Counted from the stretch's first letter, positions 15,307 to 23,190 are shown. The stretch: 43,794 nt of DNA from Inhella gelatinilytica (GCF_016093295.1 NZ_JAEDAL010000012.1:1-43794), one strand, 5' to 3'. Notes: a model not told the origin generated them from the letters alone. Numbers and translations: made by a program.

Positions 15307-16767
15307 TCAGCGAACGGGCGTCACGCTCAGGTAGTTTTCGGTGTGGGAGTACCCCGAGGTGTTGGTGAAGCCGCTGGTGCTCGTGGACGCATTCAACATC
15401 TGCTGGCGGATGTTGAGAAAGGCGCTGTAGCTGTTGCCTTGGGGCGACTTCTTCAAGAACAGGGCGGCGGCCCCCGCGGCGTGCGGCGCTGCCATCGACG
15501 TCCCCGTCATCGACACGTAGCCGCCATTGTTTTCAAGGCGCGTGGTGGAGTAGATGCCGTAGCCCGGGGCGCCCAGCGCCACCGGGGCCGACGGCCGGGT
15601 GTTCCAGCTGGAGGTTTCATTGCCCCAGTTGCTGTCGTTCCACCACCAATCCCCGCCCGTGGAATCCGGCCCGCCCCAGGCGGCGCTGATGGCCATCACC
15701 GCGTCGTCGTAGGTGCTGGGCAGGAAGCCGCGTGCGTTGACACCAAAATTGCCCGCCGACACGGTGATGACCACCCCGGCCTTGGCCGCTTCGCAGAACG
15801 CCCGGGCATAGTTGTCCGTACCCGTGTAGCCGTTGGCGTTGCAGTAGCCCGACTTGCTGCCACCACCGCCGATTGACACGTTGGCCACCGTGGCTGTGCC
15901 CAAGGCCAGCGTGCGCTGGGCCACGTAATCCATGCCCGCAGCGACCTTGGCCGCGGTGGTGTTGTTGAACCGGTCCAAGACTTTCACAGCCCGCAAGCTC
16001 ACGCCAGGTGCCACCCCCACCACCCCTTGGCTGTTGTTGACCGCAGCAATGATGCCGGCCACGTGACTGCCATGCCCCTGGTCGTCGTCCCAGGTGGCCG
16101 AACAGCTGAACTTGCCCGACGAGACACAAGCCTCCACGGCATAGCCGTCCAGAATGTTGGCGGCCAGATCCGGGTGATCCCGGTCAATGCCCGAATCCAC
16201 CACAAACACGTGCACGCCCGAGCCCGTGTTGGCCGCACCCGCGGCGTTGATGCGGGTGACGCCCCACGGTGTGGTTTGCGTCGTGGAGCCGCCCCCGCCG
16301 CCCCCTGGGCGGGCTTGTGCCGTCATGGGCAAGTCCAGCGACAGGCTTTCCACCTCGGGCGTGCGGCGCAGCGCATCCACCTGGGCCTGGGTCAACTGCG
16401 CCGAGAACCCCGCGAAGGCCCCGCCATACGTGAACTGCGGTTCGATGCCCAGACGGCGAGCCAGCGCCGTGGCCCGCGCCTTGTTGGCCCGCGCTTGACC
16501 GTCCACCACCTGCTCGCGGCGGGCGGCACTCAGGGCTTGCCCCCGCGACCGCTCCAGCGCCTCCTCCCGGGCGAGGTTTTCGTGAATTTGCGCCCCCCCA
16601 CGCAGAGACACCAAATAGCCCGTGGTCCCCGAGGTTTGAGACCAAGCCACCGGCAGCCACCCCGCGGCACAGCCGGCAACGAGGGCCAAGGCGGCGAATT
16701 CATTCACACGACGCGCGGGACGTTGGGTGGGGCTGCGGCGCGACCACCAGTGAGCTAGGGCTTTCAT
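15307..16767 (-). CDS. Exported S8 (subtilisin-like) serine peptidase
   Basis: Subtilase of 486 aa. After an N-terminal basic/hydrophobic segment (about residues 1-44, signal peptide ending VAWSQ) comes an inhibitor-I9-like prodomain (about 45-150). A Gly-rich linker (RPGGGGGGS, 153-161) leads to the catalytic domain. The triad is Asp191 (VVDSGIDRDHPDL), His232 (GHGSHVAGI) and Ser424 (TGTSMAAPH), with oxyanion Asn340 (SAGN). ATG 16767 has GGAG 9 nt upstream; the open frame continues to 16863 without signal-like sequence. The gene converges on the TyrR-like gene 16 bp away. Its 5' region holds a potential three-way junction and an inverted repeat that also occurs before the second S8 gene of this window. 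Role: extracellular protein digestion. Confidence 0.92.
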   Translation of the reverse strand: MKALAHWWSRRSPTQRPARRVNEFAALALVAGCAAGWLPVAWSQTSGTTGYLVSLRGGAQIHENLAREEALERSRGQALSAARREQVVDGQARANKARATALARRLGIEPQFTYGGAFAGFSAQLTQAQVDALRRTPEVESLSLDLPMTAQARPGGGGGGSTTQTTPWGVTRINAAGAANTGSGVHVFVVDSGIDRDHPDLAANILDGYAVEACVSSGKFSCSATWDDDQGHGSHVAGIIAAVNNSQGVVGVAPGVSLRAVKVLDRFNNTTAAKVAAGMDYVAQRTLALGTATVANVSIGGGGSKSGYCNANGYTGTDNYARAFCEAAKAGVVITVSAGNFGVNARGFLPSTYDDAVMAISAAWGGPDSTGGDWWWNDSNWGNETSSWNTRPSAPVALGAPGYGIYSTTRLENNGGYVSMTGTSMAAPHAAGAAALFLKKSPQGNSYSAFLNIRQQMLNASTSTSGFTNTSGYSHTENYLSVTPVR

Positions 16768-16800
16768 TACATCGACTCCAAAACGGTTGGATTGATTCGG

Positions 16801-16853
16801 CCGGTCGTGCACCCGAATACTGCAAGGGTGGTGTGCGGGCACCACCCGACCGG
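16801..16853 (-). promoter_or_regulatory. Structured leader candidate (three-way junction) of the S8 peptidase gene
   Basis: Nested inverted repeats lie 34-86 bp upstream of the start codon. The outer stem is CCGGTCG (16801-16807) with CGACCGG (16847-16853). The inner arm is GGGTGGTG (16826-16833) with CACCACCC (16840-16847) around a 6-nt loop. A short TGCA/TGCA arm (16808-16811, 16821-16824) completes a three-way junction; base 16847 can serve only one stem. It could act as a riboswitch-like or thermosensor leader. No known class is recognised. Confidence 0.4.
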
Positions 16854-16874
16854 TCTTTAACACCCGCGGTCTGT

Positions 16875-16890
16875 TCCTTCAAAAGAAGGA
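16875..16890. promoter_or_regulatory. Inverted repeat TCCTTC-AAAA-GAAGGA upstream of the S8 peptidase gene
   Basis: Perfect 6-bp inverted repeat with an AAAA spacer centred about 116 bp upstream of the start codon. The second S8 peptidase gene has TCCTCC-AAAA-GGAGGA centred about 118 bp upstream of its start. Shared form and distance suggest one regulator for both secreted proteases; this is inference. Confidence 0.45.
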
Positions 16891-16929
16891 CGCTCCCTTC
16901 TTTGCAGAAAGCGTGCCAATGACGCTCGG

Positions 16930-16970
16930 GGGCAGCTGGGGCGCCCAGCTGCCCGGGCGGGATCCCGCCC
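16930..16970. repeat. Two abutting perfect hairpins in the 502-bp gap between S8 peptidase and binding-protein genes
   Basis: Stem 1: GGGCAGCTGGG (16930-16940) and CCCAGCTGCCC (16944-16954), 11 bp with a GCG loop. Immediately adjacent is a perfect 16-bp palindrome, GGGCGGGATCCCGCCC (16955-16970). No T run follows on either strand. It resembles extragenic palindromic (REP-like) elements or a structural sRNA/leader. The rest of the gap (16891-16929, 16971-17269) shows no gene I can support. Confidence 0.5.
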
Positions 16971-17269
16971 TCGCCGCACCGTCGTTTCATAGACAAACAG
17001 GCGGCTTTCCGAACCGCGGGCCGATGCGGCCGATCGATGCATAAAGGCCCAAAACCTAGGGAAACCACAGGGAAAGAAGCGCAGCCGCCTTGCCCCCCAG
17101 GACAACCCTAGCGTGTTCGCCGCGCCAACCACTTTTGTGCCGCTGCCCGCACAGCGCGCGGCGAGCGTTCGGACGCACAAACAGGGGCTTGCCACCGTCG
17201 CCGCCAAGGCATACCGTGGAAACCCGAGGATCCCCCCTCGCCGATCCCTCCACTGCCGGGAGCGCCATC

Positions 17270-17989
17270 ATGACCAGGCTTTGCGCGTTGCTGTTGCTGC
17301 TGATGGTCCCGGTCGCCGGGGCGCGCCCCTTGGTGCTGAACACCGAGGACGCGGCGCCGTACAACATGCTGGTCAACGGCCAGGTGGTGGGCATCGGGGC
17401 CGACAAGGTCAAGCTGATGATGGAACGCATCAAGCAGCCCTACAAGATCGAACTGCTGCCGTGGCGGCGCGCTTATGAGGACGCCCTGCGCGCGCCCCAC
17501 TCCTGCGTGTTTTCGACCACCCGCACGCCCGAGCGCGAAAACCTGTTCAAGTGGGTCGGCCCCATCGCCTTCAACGAATGGGTGTTGTTCGGCCGCGCAG
17601 ACGCGCCCCTCAAGCTACAGCAGTTGGACGATGCCAAACCCTATTTGATCGGGGCCTACAACGGCGATGTGCGCGAACACCACCTGCGGGCGCGGGGGTT
17701 CAAGGTCGAGACGGTGGTGGCCGACTCCTTGAACCCGCGCAAGCTGGTCCTGGGGCGCATTGACCTGTGGGTGTCCGGCCGCTACGACGGGGCGATCCTG
17801 ATCGACCAAGGCGGCTGGAACGGACAGATCGTGCCGGTGCTGAGCTTTCACCGCTCGGAGCTCTACCTCGCCTGCAATCCGCAGGTCGCCGACGAGGTGA
17901 TCGATCGCCTCAACGTCATGCTGGGCGTCATCAACCGCGACGGCAGCGCCAGCAAGATCGATGCCCGCTACGCCCATTGGCCCAAATAG
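17270..17989 (+). CDS. Periplasmic substrate-binding protein, type 3 solute-binding fold (amino-acid-binding-like)
   Basis: Protein of 239 aa. The signal peptide (MTRLCALLLLLMVPVAGA) is followed by a compact family-3 binding fold: RPLVLNTEDAAPYNMLVNGQVVGIGADKVKLMME, then LLPWRRAYEDALRAPHSCVFSTTRTPERENLFKWVGPI, typical of orphan type-3 binding domains in Betaproteobacteria. ATG 17270 has GGGAG 7 nt upstream; the open frame back to 17090 lacks coding character. No transporter subunits are adjacent, so it may be a sensor-type or orphan binding protein. Its 3' end lies 7 bp from the convergent pirin gene. The ligand is unknown. Confidence 0.82.
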   Translation: MTRLCALLLLLMVPVAGARPLVLNTEDAAPYNMLVNGQVVGIGADKVKLMMERIKQPYKIELLPWRRAYEDALRAPHSCVFSTTRTPERENLFKWVGPIAFNEWVLFGRADAPLKLQQLDDAKPYLIGAYNGDVREHHLRARGFKVETVVADSLNPRKLVLGRIDLWVSGRYDGAILIDQGGWNGQIVPVLSFHRSELYLACNPQVADEVIDRLNVMLGVINRDGSASKIDARYAHWPK

Positions 17990-17996
17990 CGTCCCG

Positions 17997-18860
17997 TCAA
18001 GGCTGCACGAACCGCCCGCTGCGGAAGTCCCGCACGGCTTGCACCAATTCCGCTTCGGTGTTCATCACAAAAGGTCCATGCTGCGCGATGGGTTCGTTCA
18101 AGGGGGCACCAGCCACCAGCAGCAATCGGGCCCCGCCCTCGCCCGCCCGAAGCTGAACGCCATCGGCCCCCGCGTCATTGCGCAGAATGGCCATGCGCTG
18201 GGCCGGAACCGTGCAGCCGCTGGGGAACTGGGTCCCGCCGCGGTACACGTACACAAAGGCGTTGTGGTGGACAGGCAGCTCCCGCTCAAAGCACGCACCG
18301 GGCTCCAGGTGGACGTCCAGCAACAAGGGTTCGGTGGCCTCGCGCTGCACGGCGCCCACCACGCCGGCATGCGCCCCCGCCAGCACGCGCACCCGCTGGC
18401 CGGGGCCTGCCCATTCGGGAATCTCGCGGGCGGCCACGTCCCGATACCAGGCGGGGCACATCTTGTCGCGCGCCGGCAGGTTGAGCCAGAACTGGAAGCC
18501 TTCCATGCGGCCTTCCACCTGTTCGGGCAACTCCGAATGAATCACCCCCCGACCCGCGGTCATCCACTGCATGCCGCCCGTCTGCAGCAGGCCTTCGTTG
18601 CCGGCCGAATCCCGGTGGCGCATGCGCCCCTCCAGCATGTAGGTCACCGTCTCAAAGCCGCGGTGCGGGTGGTCGGGGAAGCCGGCGATGTAGTCGTCGG
18701 CTTGGTCCGAGCCAAAGGCGTCCAACATCAAGAACGGATCCAGGCGCCGCTGCAGGTTCTGTGTCAGCACCCGCGTCAGCTTGACGCCGGCGCCATCGCG
18801 AGTGGCAAGTCCGGCCACCACGGACTCCACCGCACGGGGTTTCAGTACCGTTGTTGTCAT
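17997..18860 (-). CDS. Pirin family protein
   Basis: Bicupin protein of 287 aa. The N-terminal cupin shows the pirin metal ligands His64 and His66 (FPDHPHRGFETVTYMLEG), His108 and Glu110 (GRGVIHSELP). The C-terminal cupin (PLLLDVHLEPGACFERELP) lacks them, as usual for the family. Some bacterial pirins have quercetinase activity or modulate metabolic enzymes. A GGAGG lies upstream of ATG 18860. It is the last gene of a minus-strand operon after azoreductase and DoxX genes, behind a divergent LysR regulator. That set suggests a response to quinones or other electrophiles. The family is certain; the activity is not. Confidence 0.93.
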   Translation of the reverse strand: MTTTVLKPRAVESVVAGLATRDGAGVKLTRVLTQNLQRRLDPFLMLDAFGSDQADDYIAGFPDHPHRGFETVTYMLEGRMRHRDSAGNEGLLQTGGMQWMTAGRGVIHSELPEQVEGRMEGFQFWLNLPARDKMCPAWYRDVAAREIPEWAGPGQRVRVLAGAHAGVVGAVQREATEPLLLDVHLEPGACFERELPVHHNAFVYVYRGGTQFPSGCTVPAQRMAILRNDAGADGVQLRAGEGGARLLLVAGAPLNEPIAQHGPFVMNTEAELVQAVRDFRSGRFVQP

Positions 18861-18872
18861 GCGACCTCCGAT

Positions 18873-19214
18873 TCAGTTTTGGCGCTCAGCGCGCACAGCC
18901 AACCAGGCGCTCAAGCCCAGCAAGATCAAGGCCGGAATGCCTTGCTCCCAGGGGGTGTAGCGCCAATGGAAGAACACCGCGCCAGCCATGATGGGAACCA
19001 GGCCCGCCGCGGCCAGGCGGCGCAGGCGCGGAAGGAACAGGCCCATGGCCCCTGCCACTTCCGCCGCCCCGATGAAATAGCCAAACCAAGCGGGCAGGCC
19101 CATCAAGCCAAAGCTCGCGTGCACCTGCGGCACGCCCAACAATTTCGCTCCGCCACCCAGCAACAAAGGCAAGGCCAAAAGGATCTGCGGCAAATAGCGT
19201 CGTAGGTTTTTCAT
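18873..19214 (-). CDS. DoxX family membrane protein
   Basis: Small integral membrane protein, 113 aa, with four hydrophobic segments (LLALPLLLGGGAKLLG; GYFIGAAEVAGAMGLFL; LAAAGLVPIMAGAVFFHW; GIPALILLGLSAWLAV). The motif GGGAKLLGVPQVHASFGLMGLPAWFGYFIGAAEVAGAMGL, read in parts, is typical of DoxX-like proteins. ATG 19214 is preferred because AAAGG sits 6 nt upstream; ATG 19220 abuts that site. It lies 12 bp before pirin and 10 bp after azoreductase, so it is co-transcribed. DoxX relatives take part in redox homeostasis; no specific reaction can be assigned here. Confidence 0.85.
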   Translation of the reverse strand: MKNLRRYLPQILLALPLLLGGGAKLLGVPQVHASFGLMGLPAWFGYFIGAAEVAGAMGLFLPRLRRLAAAGLVPIMAGAVFFHWRYTPWEQGIPALILLGLSAWLAVRAERQN

Positions 19215-19224
19215 GATCATCCTT

Positions 19225-19833
19225 TCAGGCGTGCACCGGCACCAAAGCGTCCATCTCGGCCCGGGCGTTCGCCAAACCCGCGGCTTGGGCCTCGGGCCCC
19301 ATGTTCAAGCCCTCAGCGTAGATGAAATGGACCTCGGTCATGCCCAGGAACCCCAGCACCGTGCGCAGGTAGGGCACCATGCTGTCTTGCGGCTGGTCGC
19401 GGTGAATGCCCCCGCGCGTCAACACCACGTAGACGGTTTTGCCAGGCAGCAGGCCCTCAGGGCCCTGTGCGGTGTAGCGAAAGGTCACGCCGGCCTTGGC
19501 GATGGCATCGATCCAATTCTTGAGCGCGGCCGGCACGCCGAAGTTGATCATGGGCACGGCCAGCACCAGCGTGTCTGCACGGCGCACTTGATCGATGTAG
19601 GCGATGTCTTGCGCCACCCGCGCGGCCTGCGCGGGGCTGCGCTGCTCGGCGGGCATGAACATCGCTTGCAGCGCCGCTTCGTCCAGCACCGCGGGCGCTT
19701 GCTGGCCCAGTTCCAGGACTTCCAAGGCCACCTCGGGGCGTTCAGCCCGCAGCCGCGACACCCATTCCGTGGCCAAGCGGGTGGAGAGGGATTCATGGGC
19801 CGAGCGGGCGCTGGTGTTGATTTGCAGAATCAT
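19225..19833 (-). CDS. azoR: FMN-dependent NADH:quinone/azo reductase
   Basis: Flavodoxin-fold reductase, 202 aa, matching AzoR throughout: [24 protein letters not shown] (phosphate-binding start, seen in parts), the flavin-contact region [22 protein letters not shown], and the [25 protein letters not shown] segment. AzoR enzymes reduce quinones and azo compounds with NADH and protect against thiol-reactive electrophiles. ATG 19833 has GGAG 7 nt upstream. It is the first gene of the azoR-doxX-pirin operon and is divergent from a LysR regulator across 130 bp that contains a perfect palindrome. Confidence 0.92.
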   Translation of the reverse strand: MILQINTSARSAHESLSTRLATEWVSRLRAERPEVALEVLELGQQAPAVLDEAALQAMFMPAEQRSPAQAARVAQDIAYIDQVRRADTLVLAVPMINFGVPAALKNWIDAIAKAGVTFRYTAQGPEGLLPGKTVYVVLTRGGIHRDQPQDSMVPYLRTVLGFLGMTEVHFIYAEGLNMGPEAQAAGLANARAEMDALVPVHA

Positions 19834-19923
19834 GCGAGGCTCCAAATTCAGTTCAAGGGTTGCGGTGGAGTGAACTGTATGGATGCATCAATGAATGAAA
19901 AAGACGGTCAAATGGATATGATC

Positions 19924-19939
19924 GTTCCATCAATGGAAC
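19924..19939. promoter_or_regulatory. Perfect palindrome GTTCCAT-CA-ATGGAAC in the azoR/LysR divergent promoter
   Basis: Inverted 7-bp repeat with a 2-bp centre, 24 bp before the LysR start and 90 bp before azoR. A second palindrome, GATGCATC, lies at 19882-19889. The placement suits a LysR-type operator that also represses its own gene. Binding is inferred. Confidence 0.5.
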
Positions 19940-19963
19940 AAATGACGAAACGCTCGGTACTCG

Positions 19964-20905
19964 ATGAATCTGGACGCCGATGACTTGCTGCTGTTTGCCC
20001 GGGTGATGGATGCCGGGAGCCTGGTCAAGGCCGCCGAGCGCGTTCAGCTGCCCAAGTCCACGGTTTCGCGTCGGCTATCGGCCTTGGAAGCCCGACTGGG
20101 TGAGAAGCTGCTGCAACGCACCACCCGGCGACTGGCCCTCACCGAGTTTGGTCAGGGTGTTTTGGAGCACGCGCGCGCGCTCAGCGCCGAAGTGGACGGG
20201 GCCTTGGCGCTGGCCCTACACCGCCAACAGCAGCCCAGCGGGCGGCTGCGGGTTTCGATGCCCGCCGACTTTGCGCATCAGGCGGTCCCTGCCGTCATCG
20301 AACGTTTCGTGCGGGACCACCCACGCGTGCAGCTGGAGTTGGATCTGTCCCCCCGCCGGGTGGACTTGGTGGGCGAAGGATTCGATTTGGCGGTCCGCAT
20401 CGGCCCCCTGGCCGAAGACAGCCAATTGGCCGCCCGCCGCTTGGCCCTGATCGAAACCGGCCTGTACGCCAGCCCGCACTACTTGGCCCAGCAGGGAGAG
20501 CCCCAACACCCCGATGCCTTGCGGCACCTGCACGGGCTGATGATCCTCAGCCGCCAGGGCGAGCCCCTGCCCTGGGCCCTGTTCCCCACCCTTCCTGACG
20601 CCGCGCCCCCGTGGGAGGGCGCACCCGCTCAGCGGACTCTGATCAACGCCCCAGACATGCTGCTGCGCCTGGCGTGCGCCGGCCTGGGCGTTACCGCCGT
20701 GGGCACCCACTTTGCCGCGCCGTATGTGGCACGCGGGGAGTTGGTGCGGGTGTTGCCCGCCTGGTGCCTGCCGCCCACGCCCTGCTGGGCGGTCTTTCCC
20801 GGGCGGCGGCTGTTGCCCCTGCGCACCCGCGTGTTCTTGGAGGCCCTGGTCGCGGAGCTCGCCGCCTGCCCGGCGGCCGCCGAAGCCGCCGCACGCACAC
20901 CATGA
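19964..20905 (+). CDS. LysR family transcriptional regulator
   Basis: Regulator of 313 aa. The N-terminal winged helix (about residues 1-62: LLLFARVMDAGSLVKAAERV, then PKSTVSRRLSALEARLGEKLLQRTTRRLALTEFG in parts) is followed by a type-2 periplasmic-binding-like effector domain (about 92-295). The SLVKAAERVQLPKSTVSRR pattern places it in the AaeR/DmlR-like group. It is divergent from azoR, so it likely controls the azoR-doxX-pirin operon through the palindrome between them. The start codon lacks a clear ribosome-binding site but yields the canonical N-terminus. Its stop overlaps the next gene by 4 bp. Confidence 0.92.
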   Translation: MNLDADDLLLFARVMDAGSLVKAAERVQLPKSTVSRRLSALEARLGEKLLQRTTRRLALTEFGQGVLEHARALSAEVDGALALALHRQQQPSGRLRVSMPADFAHQAVPAVIERFVRDHPRVQLELDLSPRRVDLVGEGFDLAVRIGPLAEDSQLAARRLALIETGLYASPHYLAQQGEPQHPDALRHLHGLMILSRQGEPLPWALFPTLPDAAPPWEGAPAQRTLINAPDMLLRLACAGLGVTAVGTHFAAPYVARGELVRVLPAWCLPPTPCWAVFPGRRLLPLRTRVFLEALVAELAACPAAAEAAARTP

Positions 20906-21450
20906 CCCCAGCGCGCCGCCCCCCGTACCGCTTGATGGGCCTGTTGGCAGTCCCGCTGCTGCTCTGGACCCTGGGCGGGCCGCACCGGGTGGACGTCGAA
21001 GTGGTGGCCAAACCCTGGCGGCGCGAGGTTGAAATCGAGCGCCAAGTGCGGGAGCGCGATTCCAACTGGTGCGCGCAAATTCCCGCAGGGGCCGAGGTCT
21101 TGGAGCGCGAGCGCCGCGACGACCCCAGCGGCATCCAGCCGCCCGCCGACTACTGCCGCTACCTGGCACCGGTCTGGCGCAAACGGCGATCGGCCATCGC
21201 CTCGGGGCTCGCCCCCCAAGTGCCCGAGTGGCCACTGGTGGCCCTGCGCGAGGCCAGTGAAGCCGAATCCGCGGAACGCCCCGGCAAGCGCCACGCCACG
21301 CAGGAGCTCAGCCTTCGGGCGGTCGATGGCAGCGAATGGACCTGTCGCCCCGCCTTCGAGGCTTGGACCCGCTTCACCGTCGGCCAAAAACTCAGCCTGC
21401 AGGTCGACCGCTGGGGCGTGGCGGACTGTTCCAGCCTGCGCCCGCTGTAG
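20902..21450 (+). CDS. Unknown protein with one N-terminal membrane segment
   Basis: 182 aa; I recognise no family. A basic start (MTPARRPPYR) and one hydrophobic segment (LMGLLAVPLLLWTLGG, about residues 11-26) suggest an inner-membrane anchor with the rest in the periplasm. Four cysteines (in NWCAQIP, DYCRYLA, WTCRPAF, VADCSSL) could form two disulfides. The ATG overlaps the LysR stop in an ATGA arrangement, which implies translational coupling. Codon use is normal for the window, so it is probably a real gene. Confidence 0.7.
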   Translation: MTPARRPPYRLMGLLAVPLLLWTLGGPHRVDVEVVAKPWRREVEIERQVRERDSNWCAQIPAGAEVLERERRDDPSGIQPPADYCRYLAPVWRKRRSAIASGLAPQVPEWPLVALREASEAESAERPGKRHATQELSLRAVDGSEWTCRPAFEAWTRFTVGQKLSLQVDRWGVADCSSLRPL

Positions 21451-21451
21451 G

Positions 21452-22612
21452 TCATGCGGCGCCCAGGCGCCACACACTCGTCACCTCACGCTTGCGGGCG
21501 GCATGCAGCGGGTCGCCCGCGTCTTGGGCTTTGCCGTGGCGCGGCCGCGTGTCCAGGCGGCCCAGCACCCGCAAGCCTGCGCCGGCGATCCAGCCTTCCA
21601 GTTCGGCCCGACTGCGCAACCCCAAGTGCTCCGCCAAGTCCGACAGGATCAACCAGCCTTCGCCACCGGGCACCAGGCGCGCCCCCAATCCTTCAAGGAA
21701 ACCGCGCAACATGCGGCTCTCGGGGTCATACACCGCAGCCTCGATGGGGCTGCTGGGCCGCGCGGGCAACCAAGGCGGGTTGCAGACGATGAGCGCGGCG
21801 CGCTCTGACCCCAGGGGGAACAGATCGGCCGACTGCAGTTCCACGCGGTGTTGCAGGCCCAGCGCCTGAACCGTCTCCATCGCGTTGGCCAACGCCGTGG
21901 CCTGCACATCGGTGGCGACCACACGGGCCGCACCCCGGCGCGCCAGAAGCGCCGCAATCACCCCCGTCCCCGTGCCAATGTCGTAGGCCAAACCGTGCGC
22001 CTTGAGTGCAGGCGGCAGCGGCGCTTCGGCGAGCAGATCCAGGTACTCCCCCCGCACAGGGCTGTAAACGCCGTAGTGGGGGTGGATGCACGCGCCGCCC
22101 AACGCAGGCACTGCCACGCCCACCTGCCGCCACTCCCAGGCCCCCATCCATCCCAGCAACTCCCGCAGGCTCACGACATAAGGACCGGTCTGTTCGCCAA
22201 TCGCCGCCTGGGCGGCGGCCTTGACGGACTCCGGCGCGCGCCGCAGCGCCAGGGTGTGCTGCCCATCCAAGGCCATCACCAACAGGCCCAAGATGCGCGC
22301 CCGCTCGGCCTGCGCCTTGCGGTGCTGGTGAAAAGCCTGCGCCGGGCCCAAGGGGGCAGCGGCGAGCTTGCGACGAGCCCGCGCTTTGTCAATGCGGTGC
22401 GCCAGCGCGGTCAGCATTTGGCGCGCTTGGTGGTAGTCCCCTCGCCACAACAGTGCGTGGCCCTCGCAGGCGAGCTTGTAGGCCGTGTCGGCGTTCAAGG
22501 TGTCATCCACCACACGCACGCGTTTGGGCAACGGCGCCCCTGAGGCGGACTGCCACCGCGCCGCGTGCGCAACGCCTTGCTCGTCCCAAGTGAGTGGCAG
22601 GGCGTTCACCAT
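21452..22612 (-). CDS. Class I SAM-dependent methyltransferase, HemK/PrmC- or RlmG-like
   Basis: 386 aa. The C-terminal half carries the SAM-binding motif AYDIGTGTGVIAALLARRGA (DIGTGTG at 211-217), an acidic loop ATDVQ, and the amino-methyltransferase motif NPPW at 278-281, found in enzymes that methylate glutamine side chains or exocyclic amino groups of nucleobases. The first ~170 residues have no motif I recognise. The length fits neither standard PrmC nor RsmC/RlmG exactly, so the substrate is open. ATG 22612 has no strong ribosome-binding site. It is divergent from the YeeE/YedE pair and converges on the unknown membrane protein with one base between the stops. Confidence 0.82.
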   Translation of the reverse strand: MVNALPLTWDEQGVAHAARWQSASGAPLPKRVRVVDDTLNADTAYKLACEGHALLWRGDYHQARQMLTALAHRIDKARARRKLAAAPLGPAQAFHQHRKAQAERARILGLLVMALDGQHTLALRRAPESVKAAAQAAIGEQTGPYVVSLRELLGWMGAWEWRQVGVAVPALGGACIHPHYGVYSPVRGEYLDLLAEAPLPPALKAHGLAYDIGTGTGVIAALLARRGAARVVATDVQATALANAMETVQALGLQHRVELQSADLFPLGSERAALIVCNPPWLPARPSSPIEAAVYDPESRMLRGFLEGLGARLVPGGEGWLILSDLAEHLGLRSRAELEGWIAGAGLRVLGRLDTRPRHGKAQDAGDPLHAARKREVTSVWRLGAA

Positions 22613-22645
22613 GCGAGGCCGGGTTCAGGATTCAAGAACATGCAG

Positions 22646-22679
22646 TCAGTATGCGGTAGGGCTGCGCGCGTCATACTGA
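22646..22679. promoter_or_regulatory. Inverted repeat TCAGTATG-N18-CATACTGA between methyltransferase and YeeE/YedE genes
   Basis: Perfect 8-bp arms (22646-22653 and 22672-22679) with an 18-bp centre, in the 107-bp divergent promoter region, 41 bp before the transporter start. It could be an operator or a hairpin in the leader. No matching factor is encoded next to it. Confidence 0.4.
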
Positions 22680-22719
22680 AACCGACTAGAAATCCTGCGC
22701 GGAACACGGAGCAGCGCCC

Positions 22720-23190
22720 ATGCAAACTTGGAGTTCGTTTTTCCCTTTGGGTTGGCAGCCTTACCTGCTGGGCGGCCTGCTGGTGGGCGGTGGCACAGCG
22801 CTGCTGTTTGTCTTGACAGGGCGCATCGGTGGCATGAGCACGGTGCTGTCCAGCAGCTGGTCCTATGTCATCCAGCGGCCTTTTTTCCAGCAGGAGCCAT
22901 TCATTGCCTCGCGCCAGTGGCGGCTGGTCTATGCCCTGGGCCTGATCCTTGGCGCCTTCCTGTGGTGGGCCACGCTGGGTGAAGGGCAGCCCCAGCGCAC
23001 GTCGGTACCGGTTTGGCAATTGGCGCTGGGCGGCTTCGTTGCCGGCTATGGGGCCCGGCTCGGCAACGGCTGCACGTCCGGGCACGGCGTCTGTGGATTG
23101 GGCTCACTGCAGCTGCCCTCCCTCGGTGCCGTGCTGACCTTCATGGCAACCGCTTTCTTGACCGCCAACCTGATGCGAACCGTGTCATGA
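22720..23190 (+). CDS. YeeE/YedE family (TsuA/PmpA-like) sulfur-compound transporter, first half
   Basis: Membrane protein of 156 aa with about four transmembrane segments. The family signature GYGARLGNGCTSGHGVCGL (about residues 108-126) contains the conserved cysteines that relay thiosulfate in characterised YeeE/TsuA transporters. In many Proteobacteria the protein is split into two half-size genes, as here. GGAG lies 8 nt before ATG 22720. The stop overlaps the next start in an ATGA arrangement, so both halves are coupled. Thiosulfate or another small sulfur compound is the likely cargo, by family knowledge. Confidence 0.88.
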   Translation: MQTWSSFFPLGWQPYLLGGLLVGGGTALLFVLTGRIGGMSTVLSSSWSYVIQRPFFQQEPFIASRQWRLVYALGLILGAFLWWATLGEGQPQRTSVPVWQLALGGFVAGYGARLGNGCTSGHGVCGLGSLQLPSLGAVLTFMATAFLTANLMRTVS

